Shown here piece after piece: positions 19,585 to 32,515 of a stretch of 64,000 bases of DNA. How positions within the stretch are numbered: the first letter of the stretch is position 1; each line of letters starts with the position of its first letter. Source of the stretch: Hedera helix (lineage: Eukaryota; Streptophyta; Magnoliopsida; Apiales; Araliaceae); assembly GCA_947179155.2 (NCBI GenBank), contig OX359283.1, positions 10,091,764-10,155,763 on the forward strand, in the 5' to 3' direction. Position numbers and translations under genes: made by a program. Under the pieces are notes generated by a model that saw only the letters and a program-made list of their open reading frames with translations, was not told where the DNA came from and did not search any database.

Positions 19585-22444
19585 GACCCCGAATTTTATG
19601 AAATACAAAATTTAATTTTTCTTCATATAGATATTTTTTTAAACAGTAAGTGGTTAAATCGATAAAGTTAAAAGTTAAGGATGTTATGTGCAAATTTTAT
19701 TTTGTCGGACAATATTCGCTTTGTCGGGGAATATTCGTTTGGTCGGGGAATATTCGTTTGGTCCGACGGCGCCGAAATAACAAATTATTGGTGGACCCCA
19801 CAACGGAATATTTGTCGGATATAGAAAACGACAGAAATAACCTTTTTAAATAAAAATAGTCAACGGAACTGTTAAAATACCGGTGATAAAAGAATAGTAG
19901 CATACGGTAGTTATTGGTATTTTTTGTAGCACTCGGTACTCTACAGTAACACACGGTATTGCATAGTGTCTCATATTTTTGGTCTGATAATTGACACCGT
20001 AACTGTTACGCATCATTTCATCGATAATTGTCACTGCATAATATTTTATATTATCAATTCAATAATTGTTGTTACACAGTATTTTGCATTATTGATTTAA
20101 TAATTGTCATTACACTGTATTTTATATCATTGAGTCAATAATTGTTGTTGCACTGTTTTTAAAATTATTGAACCTAATAATTGTCACAGTAACATATGCA
20201 CAGTAATTCACATTATTGAATCAATAATTGTCATTACACAGTAACGTATGCTTTATTTTACATTATTGTTATCTCTATTATGATGTTATTTAAACAGTTG
20301 TATTTCATTAATTTATTGACTTGATATCTAAGAGCTAACTATACTGTATTTATAACAATTAGTCATAATAATTGAATTGATAAAGTTATTTGTTTATAAT
20401 ATAAAGTTAGGTGATTATTAGGTGATATGAAATGAATGGTGTAGATTAAAGTGTGAATTATTGTTGAATAATTGAATTGATTTGTTTATAATATAAAGTT
20501 AGGTGATTATTAGGTGATATGAAATGAATGGTGTAGATTAAAGTGTGAATTATTGTTGAATAATTAAATTGATTTGTTTATAATATAAAGTTAGGTGATT
20601 ATTAGGTGATATGAAATGAATGGTGTAGATTAAAGATAATATAATATTTGAAATGGATGGTGTAGATTAAAAGATGATCTTTAAATGAATGGTTTAGATT
20701 AAATGAATGATAAGATTTTTGGCTATAAATAGAAGCCTTAACTTAAGGATTTTTCATAAACTTCCTTACTTGTTCTTTCTTTCTCTCTCTAAATACTTCT
20801 TGTGAAAGTTCTCTCTAAGTGTGCTTAAGTCATCTTGAGTATTTGTGAAGATCTATAAGTATACGTGTACTGTTCAAGTTAATCAACCTCATTTAAATCA
20901 ATATCCAGTCACGTGTTGAGGTAAGGGATACCATCTTTTTCATCTTCCATTATTCAAACGTACTATGGTAAGGGATTATCATTATTTGATTCTCGATAAT
21001 AATATTGTTTCTTCCTTACTCATAAGACGTGCCTTTTATTTCCATGTATTAAATTGTGGGAATAACCTTACGGAGCGGATTGCCGTCTGTTGGTGAATAA
21101 CCTTTCGTATTCATTCATTATTAATCTCTGAGAATAACCTTACGGAGCGGATTGCCGCCTGTTTGGTGAATAACTCTTTGTACTCAAATTCTATTAAATT
21201 GTGGGAATAACCTTACGGAGCGGATTGCCGCCTGTTGGTGAATAACCCTTTGTATTAATTTCCTTCACCTTTTGTTAATCAAACCTGCTACGGTAAGGGA
21301 TATTATTTTCTTTCATACTCCTAAATCGAAATTTATTATGGAACTATTGCTTCTATAATTCCTGAAAATATTATATGTTCCATAATAGTTGAACTTCATT
21401 ATTTCAACTGAACCTTCCTATTTACGTGAACCTTTCTATTGAATTGTAACCGTTATTCTGAACTGTGGATCTTGAATATCATTTTTAAATTTCACTCCAC
21501 ATCATGTTGACAATTTGGACATTATTTGAATCTGTACAAAGTAAACTTCTGATACTTATTGTTATCCTATTTCTTCTGTTCATCATTTATATCATTCTAA
21601 TCATCCAAAAATCAAGTTGTTGTGAATATCTGTGGTCGGGGGCACAGATGTGATATATTTGTTGAACAGATGATAGGTTAAAGGCGATATAATAGGTTAA
21701 AGGCGATACATCTGTTCGGTGTCTTTTATCGCATGTGGTGAATGTTCTCTTTGGCCCGTAGTGCAAAGATGAACTGTTGTTTGGTATGATTATGACCAAA
21801 GGCTGAATCTGGTATAATCATGACCGTTGGTGCTATTTTGAATATCTTTGGCCCGTAGTACAAAGATGAACTGTTGATGTGCATGATTATGATCAGGAAC
21901 TGTGAATTTGTATTATCTTGACTAATGATATTTCAGATGATAAAAGTTGATGATGTTTTTCCTAAAAAGAGAACCGAGTGGACATTATAGTCTGCATTAT
22001 TCTTCTAATAGATTACTCATTCCGCTGCTATTATTGATCTGAACGTTGTTTAAGAATTTAACTGCAGTTTTTGATATAAACCTTGTAGTCTATTGTATTC
22101 TATCAAGAACTCAACTGTTGAAGGCTAATGATAATTTATTCGTCATTATCTTAGTCATGATATTTCTTACTGGGCTATTTGAGTTCACCCTTTCTTTTGT
22201 TCCATTGTTTTTCAACAGGAGATGAAAACATAACAGGGTCTAGCCGGGGAATGGAGTGAGGGTCCGAGGAATAGTTATCATAGTCTTCACGTTTTGTAAA
22301 ATAGTGTGGCAATAATAGTCAAGACTTAGTTGTGTATTATTATACACTGTATTGTTGTACGTTGTGCTTTGTTGTAATAATTTTGTTGTAGTCTTTTGAC
22401 GACTCAAGTTTGGGCTGTGTGGGCCCAGATTTGGGGGCGTCACA
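19580..22444 (+). repeat. 3' LTR of element B (2865 bp)
   Basis: Same start, end and internal repeats as the 5' LTR. Lacks 10 bp present near 14231 and one T of the run near 11914. Most substitutions between the copies are transitions. Confidence 0.95.
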
Positions 22445-23153
22445 CTTACTAATGACGAATGATACTAACTAAGAAGTTTAATAGGTAAAATGATTGACAA
22501 ATTGTATTAGTTCCGTTGCCATCCATATTTGGTAATTGCTCCCCCTCTATGTTACGAAAAGAGTTTTATTTGTAAAATAATTTTGTTTTATAAAAATAAT
22601 TTATTTTTAGTGATAATAATATAATATTTTCAAATATACTATTATAAATTTATTTTAATATTACAATACTAAATTAACAACTCATTTTAGCGTATAGGTA
22701 AAATATTATAATAATATTCTTAGTATTTGTGAATTTTATAAATAAAATTATATAAGTGAATAATAACATTCCACCAACTCATTTGAAATTTCATGAAATA
22801 ACAAATTTAATAGCTAGCAAAATGAGTCTGAGCTCAATTAATTGGCAAATAATATAATATTCCACCACTCTTTTTTTTCCCCTCCAACTCTTTCTTCTTT
22901 TTTCTCTAATATAAAACTACAAAACAGGGTGTAAAAATTCTTAATGAGTTCTACTCCCGATCTAATGTCGAAAAGGCTAAAAAAAATCTCAAAAATTTTC
23001 TTGCCAGCCGTTACCTAAAACTTGGGATTTTTAGTTTTGTCTTTCTTTTTATCTCGGGTCTATTTACGTATTATAAAAGTTTTATGCCGAATTATAATTG
23101 ATATATGAAATTGAATATAATTATAAAAATAGTTTATCATATTATATAAAAAA

Positions 23154-23285
23154 TTGATATTTTTATATGAAAAAAATAAAAATATTTTTCATATGAGTTT
23201 TTTTTATATGAAGGTGAGACCCACAATATTTATGTGAGAGAGATTAAGTAATAATATTATTATTTTTTTCATATAAAAATATCAA
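23154..23285. repeat. Small fold-back with perfect 25-bp arms
   Basis: Arms 23154-23178 and 23261-23285 are exact reverse complements (TTGATATTTTTATATG...), 82 bp apart. Possibly a small MITE; no clear target duplication. Confidence 0.7.
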
Positions 23286-23562
23286 TAAAATCATTATTAA
23301 CTTTTTAAAATTAATTTAAGATATTTTTAAACTCAAAATTAGTATAAATTCCTTTAACTTTAATGCATATAATAATAAATATTATAAACTATTTAAAAAG
23401 AATTATTTATTTTAAAATTTATTGTTTCATTATTTTTAATGAATATCTTACTTTTAAATTTTAATTTTTTTTACATTAATTTTTAAAAGTCAATAATATT
23501 TTTATAATTTAAAATAAAAATAATATACTTTTAAAAACTTACTTTTAATACTCATTGACAGT

Positions 23563-23567
23563 TATAC

Positions 23568-23610
<43 letters not shown>

Positions 23611-23611
23611 T
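23563..23611. repeat. (AT)n microsatellite
   Basis: Alternating TA with one interrupting ACA. Confidence 0.85.
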
Positions 23612-24257
23612 GGGCTTCCCCCGGAGACGGGCAAGTAACAGTGGAGAAGTTTATGAATACAAAGAACCTGACATGGTCTATGATGCTCACTCCACCCACC
23701 CTTTTCGGTTCAGACAGAAATGTGGGTCAAACTTTTCAGACCATACCAGTATAAATATTAAGTCTGTTTGATATTACCAGATTTCGGTGAAAATGACATG
23801 GGATCACCTAGAGAGAGAAAGTTCGATGTAAAAAAAAATTCCAATTAAGTCTCAAGGATAATAGGTGAAAATAATTATAATAAGTATTAATAATACTTCC
23901 TCATCTTTAAAGAATAAAATTAAAAATAAAAATAAAAATAAAAATAAAATAGAAGAGTCTAGTTTAATTTTTTTCTAATCAATTCCTAAAATCTTAAAAT
24001 TCATCATTAATATAAATTTATTTTTTAGCAATACTAGACATTGGAACCTTTTAGAGTATTCAATACACATCTTCCCCCAAAGAGCTAGCCGTTAATCAAA
24101 TAAATTTAAGCATAATTTAATATTGTAAATTACTTGAGCAGAATTATTATATATATAATTATTATTTTAAAATTTAAATAAATATTAATCATATGCGACT
24201 ATTATTGTGGACACAGGTATATCTCATTATTGGCTCTCCTTCCTTCATTTGCACTCC

Positions 24258-24266
24258 TATATATAA
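24258..24266 (+). promoter_or_regulatory. Candidate TATA box of the bHLH gene
   Basis: TATATATAA about 120 bp before the start codon, followed by a GA-rich (AGAGAGAG) leader typical of plant 5' untranslated regions. Confidence 0.55.
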
Positions 24267-24336
24267 TCCGCACTTGCTGCAAGCTCCATATTATCAAGGT
24301 TCCTCCTTAAATTAACTAGCGCACCAAATTCCATAC

Positions 24337-24369
<33 letters not shown>

Positions 24370-24379
24370 ACAGAGAGAA

Positions 24380-26325
24380 ATGGAATATAACGGGCATGAT
24401 TTCTTGGAGGAATTACTAGCTCTAAGAAGTGACCCTTGCGAATTAGCTCCCAATATTCCAAATTTACATAGTGTTGATAATTTTCTTGAAAACCCTTTTG
24501 CCAAAATCCCACAAAATTCTTGTTTTGAGGAATTCTCTAATTTCCCATTTGATCCTCAAACCCTAAATTGCTCCTCATTTAGTGAATTTTGTGCCCCATT
24601 TGGAGATGAAGTTGTTGATTCATCTAACCACAAGCTTGATACTCCACCATTGTTAATTCCTTGTGAAGAGGAGTACTCTTTATTGTCAATTATGGATGAT
24701 TTGGAGGTACAAGCTGCGAATGCTTGTAAAGTTATGGATGATTTGGAGGTACAAGCTGCTAATGCTTGTAAAATTGAGCCAGTTCAATCTGCTGAAGTGC
24801 CCATTTTTAATATGGGTATGTGTTTGGAAAGAAAGACTAAAGCCAAGAAATTGGTGGGGCAGCCATCGAAGAATTTAATGGCGGAAAGAAGGCGAAGGAA
24901 ACGATTGAATGACCGGCTTTCTATGCTTAGATCTGTTGTTCCTAAGATAAGCAAGGTACATTTTTGTTTTATTTCTGAAATACATGAATTTCCATAGTTA
25001 GATCAACTGTAGAATTTGTGTATTTCTCGTGGGTCCTGATCCATAGTTAGCGCCGACTCCATGGTGGTTCATTTGAAATGAAATGGTCATGAGTTTTAAA
25101 AATAACTCTGTCATCAAGTGTGGATTGCTCTCCTTTTACTAAGGCTAAATAATTTTTGCTTGTTTTAATGGGGCCAGATTCATAACTGGCTGGCTATAGG
25201 GTTTGTTCGGAGTATCCGTGTCCACTTCATCAGAAGTGGAACGATAGTCACAAATGCGATGACTAGAACCGATTTATAGCCCGGGCCAAGTGTGGATTGG
25301 TCGGTCTCCTTTTAATGAGGGCTAATTAATATTTGTTTGTTTTATGTCACTCGGAAATTATATTAGATGGACAGGACATCAATACTCGGAGACACTATAG
25401 ATTACATGAAGGAACTCCTAGAAAGAATCAATAATTTGCAAGAAGATATTGAAGTTGGTTCAAATAATCATCACAAGCTAAGCTTAACAAGCATCTTCAA
25501 AGATGTAAAGCCTAATGAAGTTATTGTCAGAAATTCACCCAAGGTAATAAAATATTTTTATATAGTATTGCCATTTTTGGTCAACTTCTTCATAAATTCA
25601 ATATTTAAGGCATTAATTAATATATTTTCTGTATTTTTTATGATCAGTTTGATGTGGAAAGGAGAAATATCGATACCCGAATCGAAATTTGTTGCGCGGG
25701 CAAGCCGGGGTTGTTGCTGTCAACTGTGACGACATTAGAAGCATTAGGCCTTGAGATTCAACAGTGTGTTATTAGCTGCTTCAATGATTTTGGAATGCAA
25801 GCTTCTTGCTCAGAGGTACAAATTTGAGCCCATTTAATTGTTTTAACTTGTTAGTAATGTCTTAATTTGATAGTTATGACTGAGATGGTTAATTTTTTGT
25901 TTCGTGTTTTTCCCTTTATTGTGAGATTTTATTTTTTCTTTATTGTGTTGAAATTATTATGTAATTTATTGTACTTGCATTTATATCCCTATAATTTTCT
26001 TGAATTTAGAAAGTGAACCCTAATGTTAAATGTTTAAGACACTTAATCTTAAATTCTAGATTTATAGATAATAAACCTTACAGTTAGCAGAAACTGACGA
26101 GTGTTTACATGGGCTTGCCATGCAATGCAGTGTGGCTTCAAAGGAGGCTCCCACGTCAATTTTCGATGATTTCAAGGTTTTATGTCTCAAAATTAAGAGA
26201 CGTTAATTATAATAGTCTTAAATATCAAGCATTGAGGGTCACTTTCTAAAATTAGGAAAGTTACAGGATGAAAAGTAGTGTTTTTAAGCCAAATAATTAT
26301 ATCGCTAATGATTTTTAATTAATAT

Positions 26326-26359
<34 letters not shown>

Positions 26360-26454
26360 TGTGATAGGAAATGGAGCAGAGAGGAAATATAAGTTCAGAA
26401 GATATTAAGCAGGCATTATTTAGGAATGCTGGATATGGAGGCAGGTGTTTGTAG
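24380..26454 (+). CDS. bHLH transcription factor, NFL/bHLH93-like (4 exons, 335 aa)
   Basis: Exons 24380-24955, 25367-25543, 25648-25815 and 26368-26454, all phase 0 with GT-AG introns; reading across them gives one 335-residue protein. The N-terminus HDFLEELLALR matches the start motif of the bHLH93/bHLH61 group. The basic region and helix 1 (about residues 163-192, LMAERRRRKRLNDRL) carry the Glu and Arg residues that contact E-boxes; loop and helix 2 follow in exon 2 (MDRTSILGDTIDYMKELL). Exon 3 forms an ACT-like dimerisation region (about 252-307). The tail ends SSEDIKQALFRNAGYGGRCL. Expected role: nuclear DNA-binding regulator; the Arabidopsis group includes NFL, which affects flowering in short days, but the role here is inferred. 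Oddities: a 14-residue tandem duplication (105-132) and a 32-C run beside the last acceptor. The start ATG has a good context (A at -3, G at +4). Confidence 0.92.
24692..24775 (+). repeat. In-frame 42-bp tandem duplication in exon 1
   Basis: Two adjacent copies (24692-24733, 24734-24775) encode MDDLEVQAANACKV and MDDLEVQAANACKI. They differ at only two bases (one silent), so the duplication is recent. It lies between the acidic N-terminus and the bHLH. Confidence 0.93.
26327..26358 (+). repeat. Homopolymer of 32 C next to a splice acceptor
   Basis: An unbroken run of 32 C lies in intron 3, and GTGTGATAG separates it from exon 4 (starts 26368). It replaces the usual U-rich pyrimidine tract. 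On the other strand it is poly-G. The length may be an assembly estimate. Confidence 0.9.
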
Positions 26455-27758
26455 GGGATATTTCTTTTTATGAAGAAAAAAAGGGAATTGGATCTTCATT
26501 TATGGGATATTATTAATTTGTATTTTTGGAGAGAATTACAAATATGAGGCTGCAGTGGATATCTGATTTTTGTCTTTAAATTAGTTTTTCTAAATAAGAA
26601 AATAATTGCGTGGTTGGTTTTGTCAATCAAAACCATCTCAAGATCATCTAGTTTTGTAATATCTGCCTCAAACATTGGTGTACTTGGTGTAATTTTTCGA
26701 TTTTGTTCATACCAAGAAAAGAAAAATATAATCTCTCTCTTATATTTATTGTTTAAAGTAAAAAAAAAAGTGTAGCTGATTGATAAAAACAAAAAAATTA
26801 CAAATTAAGATTTTGATTTGAACCCAAAATTTTGATGCAGCAGGTGTGATTTTATAATTGCAATGTTAGAAGAGACAGAGAAATGTTGCATCATAGATTA
26901 TAATCCTTCCTGTGAAAAAGTCGTATTAAATGATGTTAAAAATTAATAAATTTATTTTTATTTTAAATAATTAAGTATAATTTTTTTATTTAAACATTAA
27001 AATCAAAATAAAAAATTTATTTTTATCTTCTTTTTTTTTAACCCACGTCAGTTGATCAAATTTAACTGTAATTTTTAAATAACGAGGTATTTTAATTTTT
27101 TTTCTTCCTAATAATTAATGACTTGGCTAATTTACTGCTGATATCATTTCAAACTTTACTAAAAGTAATTAAAAAATTAAAATTAAGAGTCCAACGTTTC
27201 AAAAAACGCGATCATATTTTTAGGCAAAGACGAAGGTTCCATCATCACAGATAGGAAGAAACCCAAAACAATTACAAGAGAAATAAAAGGCTAATATAGC
27301 ATCAGACCAACAGAAAAATACGAAGAAGAAGAAGAGGCCGATCAGAGCACCTGCAAATCGGGGATTGTGTTGACAAAATTTTAGATCTACATAGCTGAAA
27401 GTGGGCGGAGAGTTGTAAGGGTCGGGCGGCGACGAGGAGGAAGACGACGACGGGGAAGTGGGTGGAGAGGTGGAGACTTGGCGGACGGCGGGGAAGAATG
27501 GAGATGCAGCGGACGGCGGGGAAGAGTGGAGACACGGCAGACCATTTTGGGTGTTAGATTTTGGTTTAGCGAGGTTTGATATCAAATATCGGTCTTGAGG
27601 TTGAGATAGAGGGAAGGCCAGAAGGGGCGTTGGGAAAGAAGAATCAATGAGGAATTCTTCAATTTTAATTCCTGCGGATTTGACGGCGAGATTAGGGTTG
27701 CGGGTGGAGAAACCGGGGACAGAGTCGTCGGGGCGGGTTTAATTCCTGTGGATTTGAC
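26455..27758. other. 3' flank of bHLH gene, then GC-richer segment
   Basis: 26455-27220 is AT-rich with no gene seen. 27220-27758 is richer in GC. On the minus strand it holds a 121-codon frame (27220-27585) rich in Ser and Pro with one hydrophobic stretch and no recognisable domain; I do not call it a gene. Local duplications occur: GCGGACGGCGGGGAAG twice near 27480-27525, and an about 75-bp tandem unit beginning near 27661 whose second copy is split by the hAT element. Confidence 0.45.
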
Positions 27759-27780
27759 CAGGGGCGGAACTACATAGTGG

Positions 27781-28235
27781 TAGGGGTGTTCATCGGTTTT
27801 TAATCGAATCGGAACCTAAAAAACCGAATCGGTACCGAACCGAAAATACCGCTAAATCAAGAACCGATACCGGTACCGAATTAATGGTTCGATACCGGTT
27901 CGGTAAAAAATCGGTTCGGTTTTTCAGTAAAATCGCATATATTATATATAATTAAAATTTATAAATAATAATTAAAAATTACCTATTTTTAAATAATAAT
28001 AATAATTTATAAATAATAATTATTATTTAATTTATTTTTATAATAATTATTATTTATAAATAATAATTATTATTTATTTCGGTTTTTTCGATATACCGAA
28101 ATGTATCGAATTTACAAAAACCCAAAACCGTTACCGGTACCGATTATTACAAAAAAAACGAAATGAAAAAAATCGGTACCGATTTGGACCGGTTAGGTGA
28201 AAAATTGAAAAAATCGATTCCGATGGACACCCCTA
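27781..28235. mobile_element. hAT-type MITE nested in the larger hAT element
   Basis: Ends TAGGGGTGTTCATCGG and, reversed, CCGATGGACACCCCTA: 16-bp TIRs with one mismatch. The 8-bp flanks CATAGTGG (27773-27780) and CCTAGTGG (28236-28243) match at seven of eight bases. The interior has many CGGTACCG and ACCGGT palindromic pieces and AT-rich centre repeats; no coding capacity. Confidence 0.8.
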
Positions 28236-29218
28236 CCTAGTGGGGGTGCTATGTCGAGTTTTGAAGAATCTTTGTAATATATATATACACTAGCATAATC
28301 CGTATTATTTGAAAGTACGATATAATTAATATAATAATTAAATATTATATTTAATATTTTTACATTGAAAAATTTAAAATTATTATGAATTCTTAATTCT
28401 ATAATAGAACTGAGAGTCTAATAATTAATATAAAAAATTAATACTCAATTCAGTCATAATTTTTTTTTAGGCAAACATTAGTGTGCTATTCATTCTTAAT
28501 TTAAAATTAGTTCTTGGTAGATTTAAGCAATTAATTGATTGACAATAGCGAACTCAAATTTACGTAATACAATATTTTCGAGTATCGCACACACTTTTTC
28601 TTTATTGACAAAACAGAATGAGATGTTTGACAGCATTTATTTGTCTCCAGTATCTCTAACTATCGATCAATATAATCCATGAACAGTGTTTTATGTGAAA
28701 AAAGGGTAGTATTGTAAGCCATTTGGTAGGATCCAATGAGGAAACAAAAATGTAAAAATTTAAAAGAACGACTTTTGCATATATACCTAAAAGTATAAAA
28801 TGAGTCATTTAAGTCCAAACAAAAAAGTATTGTCAAAATATTAACTAAATCGCATCACCATAACATTTTTTTTCTCTATATTTTTCTTGAAATTGGACAA
28901 AAGATTCTCATACTATGAGTTAGAGCTTACTACAATAGTTGCTCTCGATATAGCTCGCAAAAACACCAAAGAGATGACATGTAATTGCCCGTACCTGAAG
29001 GCACGACACGATGTAGATTAAAATTTCAAAAATATTCTATTACCTAAAAACTCTTTATAACCTAAAATAACTTACGAATCAATTAGAATGAATCTGAACC
29101 GTCCCTATGATTTTTCGTCCAAATCAATTTGCATATGGAAACATAACGATTGCAATAACCGAAAAATAGAAAAAATGGCGTCAATGCTAAAAGAGTAACC
29201 CATGTTGTTTACGTGCAA

Positions 29219-29438
29219 TTTTTTTTTTATTATTATTATTATGATTATTATTATTATTTATTTATTATTACTATTATTATAATTATTATTGTTATTATTA
29301 TTACCATTATTATAATTATTATTGTTATTGTTATTATTATTATTATTATTATTATCATTACTATTATCATTATCATTATTATTACTATTACTGTTACTAT
29401 TATTATAATTATTACCATTATTATAATTATTATTGTTA

Positions 29439-29504
<66 letters not shown>

Positions 29505-29512
29505 TTGTTGAA
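29219..29512 (+). repeat. (TTA/ATT)n microsatellite ending in (TTG)n
   Basis: About 290 bp of trinucleotide repeat with interspersed ATC/GTT variants and a final run of TTG. A long frame read through it is an artefact. Confidence 0.92.
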
Positions 29513-29712
29513 TTTGATTTGGGCGAGAAATGCGAGTAGATAAATTTTTGAAAAAAAAATGTTGAATTAGGAAGGGGGGGGAGGAAATAAGAGATAGATT
29601 AGTGACCGTTAGATGTTGAAACCCCAAATAATTTTAGATTGTTGGATGTTGAAGCCTAAATTGATTTGAAGCTATTGGATATTAAAATCTTGAGATTTGA
29701 ACTGCTCTGTTT

Positions 29713-29716
<4 letters not shown>

Positions 29717-29805
<89 letters not shown>
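29717..29805. repeat. (AT)n microsatellite
   Basis: About 88 bp of alternating AT inside the hAT element. Confidence 0.92.
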
Positions 29806-29810
<5 letters not shown>

Positions 29811-32515
29811 GTAAATATTTTATATATTTGGGATTTAACATTTCTTATAAAAATATAAAAATAAAAAAGGATTTAGACTTTACTTAAGCAAAAATTACTT
29901 TAGACATAAGACTTTACTTAGATTGCTGTGTATATATGTATATAATTTTTAATGGGCCTTATTTACTTACTCTTTAATAAGCACATAACTTAAAATTACA
30001 TGCTTTACAATTAATGTCATAATGACCCACACAAAATTCTGCAGCCCATGTCACTGGTTGGTAGGGACTAGAAGATCAACAGTTTACCAATTTGTTTATA
30101 AAATGATCGAACTCGTGCTTACTCCTTCAGTTTCTACTGTAACTACCAAACAATCATTTTTAGATATGAATATCATCAAAATTAGGTTTCAATCTAAGAT
30201 GTAAGATGCTTTTCTCACCGACTCTTTGATTTTATATATTGAAAGGGCAATTGTTGTGAAATTTAGTATAGAATCAATCATAAACGACTTTCGAGATTTG
30301 AAAAAAAGTCAAGTTTTATTTTTATATATAATTTTGGCACCCTTTGAAATAAAATCCTGACACCGCCCCTGGATTTGACGGCGAGATTAGGGTTGTGGGT
30401 GGAGAAATCGGGGACGGAGAAATCGGGGACAGATTCATCGGGGCAAGTGGGAATAAAGGAGAGGGAAAGGCAGACTGTAATGCCCCCCAAAATTTTCGCA
30501 CTCGCTATGCAGCAGACCTTGTGTATTAATTTCATACATCTATCGACTTAACCAATAACCCCATAATCATATTGGTTGAATTAGTCTTATTTTAGACTAT
30601 ACATTAAAAATTTCTCTTAACTTTGTCCCTGAATCTTAACTTGATCTCAGTCTCATTATTTATACAAGTATCAACTTGTATTTCATCCATATAAATGGAT
30701 AACACCATATATAACGGTCCCATTTTAACCTTAAGATTTAAATATTCTATAATTTTACATGTTCCAATATCCACAACATTAAATCATTAGGACGGCTCTT
30801 GGGAACAGAGAATCTCACGGTGAATGTTTGTATCTTCACCCGTGATAAATATTTGCATATTTATCCGTGATAAATGGTTGTATGTTTGTCCGGTGCAAAA
30901 TTCTCTTTCCGTACAAAACATTACCCAACTAGTTAAAACCCTTACTCGAAACACATTTGTTTGTAGTGATATCTCTTCATATCAATTATCATACTTATCT
31001 AACATTCAGAATAGTAATAACGAGTTCTACCTGGGTTTGAGGAACCTTAACGATGGATTTAACTAGTCAACAATCACTTAGTCCTGTCTTGGATGTACAA
31101 CACTCACAAGTTATTTACCGATCCTCATATAGATAAATAGATCATTATCAATATTGTGTTAAGTCTTAACATTTCTAAGTTATATCAAAATAAAGACATA
31201 ACAACATTCTGATGATAATAATTTATATCATTCATTTAATATTCGGTTACATGTTTGTTTGTTCATATTACAACAGTCATTATGACTTATAGAAATATAA
31301 GTAATAAACATGAAAACCTAATCTACGCTTCATCTTTACGTTCATGATCTTCTTAACGTTCATCTTTAATCTGCAAATAAGGTTTTATTCGCAAGAATGA
31401 GCACGACGGCTCAGCAAGTCTAACATATAACACATACACAGTTTGTGCTTTCATATAAACTTTAACATGCCTTGACTGAACATAATTCTCCATTTAATAT
31501 CACATATAACTCACATTCCAACAATTTATATCACATTAACAGACAAAGTATATAAATCATGTTCATAACTCGTAAACATAACACATAACAGCTACAAGGT
31601 TTACAAATATCAGTTAAAGACTTCACATAACATCTATCATATATCAACATGACATTACACATCTCATCTATCATTATAACAATACTACACAAGTAGCATA
31701 TAGCAAGAGATAGAAGACTTGCACAAATAACACATAAAGGTTTAGAACTTGGCTTGAAACTGTTTTAGAGTTTCCCGGAAAATCGTTAAACGCCTACAAA
31801 AAGGGTTACGCGATCCCAAATGTTAGTTTATCAAAATTTTCTTTTGAATAAGTTTTAGAATAAATTAACTAGACTATTTCCATAGGTGGAATTAATTGGA
31901 AAGTTGGCTAACTCAAAAACTCATTTTTAAGCCCTAAAATCCGAATGCCCTTAAAAAAATTCAACTTTGACATCTTTTATTGTGATAGTCATAACTTTAT
32001 CATACAGAAATATTTTGAAGTGATTATTGAGTTCAAATTGCTTAGAATTTCATGATCTACAACTTTTCTTTAGGTTGCTAAGACAGATTCAAACTTTAAA
32101 ATTTTGGATTTTAGCAAAAACAGTCTACAAGTTTATTAGTCTTATATTTCTTTGATCCGATTGGAAAAACATGATACCTCAAGTATTAATTTGCTAAGAT
32201 AACATGTTTTAACACTCCATAACACTTCATAACATAAAAATGACAAAATTGTAAACCTACTTATGTACGAGTTATGACTTTTTCTCAAGAACACGAAGAA
32301 CGAATCGAAGAACACGAAGAACAAAATTTCATCGTTCTTCGTTTCGACTACTAAAACTTGATGCCACAAGCATTATTTAGCAAGAACATCATGTTTCATC
32401 ATCCCATAACACTAAATTACAAAATCATAAACCTACTTACGTAAGAAATTATGACTTTTGTTCAAGAACACTCGAAGAACACGAAGAACTAAAAATCATA
32501 CATGGTAACGACTTA

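Larger units (their letters stand above)
11863..22444 (+). mobile_element. Element B: complete chromovirus, 10582 bp, target site CTTAC
   Basis: Flanked by CTTAC at 11858-11862 and 22445-22449. The order is 5' LTR, Met-tRNA-type primer site, gag-pol with two stops, polypurine tract, 3' LTR. The LTRs differ by about 13 substitutions, one 10-bp indel and one 1-bp indel by eye (about 0.45% substitutions), so the insertion is young. It lacks the upstream coiled-coil ORF of A and C: only 185 bp separate the primer site from gag. Confidence 0.96.
22445..24379. other. Intergenic and promoter region before the bHLH gene
   Basis: AT-rich, no ORF of interest. Contains a perfect 25-bp inverted repeat (23154-23178 and 23261-23285), an (AT)n tract (about 23563-23611), a TATA-like box at 24258 and a GA-rich 5' leader (about 24340-24378). 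Confidence 0.6.
27759..30371. mobile_element. Non-autonomous hAT-type DNA transposon (2613 bp)
   Basis: Terminal inverted repeats CAGGGGCGG (27759-27767) and CCGCCCCTG (30363-30371), flanked by the perfect 8-bp duplication GATTTGAC (27751-27758, 30372-30379). The TIR sequence and 8-bp duplication are typical of hAT elements. No transposase frame is seen; it holds a nested MITE, a long TTA/TTG microsatellite and an (AT)n tract. Confidence 0.85.

Noticed and set aside
27220..27585. 121-codon minus-strand frame, Ser/Pro-rich with a hydrophobic stretch
   Set aside because: Low-complexity sequence in a locally GC-rich, internally duplicated segment; no domain and no convincing gene structure.
29213..29539. 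108-codon frame of Ile, Tyr and Val
   Set aside because: Translation of a TTA/TTG microsatellite.
29656..29841. 61-codon frame with Tyr-Ile repeats
   Set aside because: Translation of an (AT)n tract.
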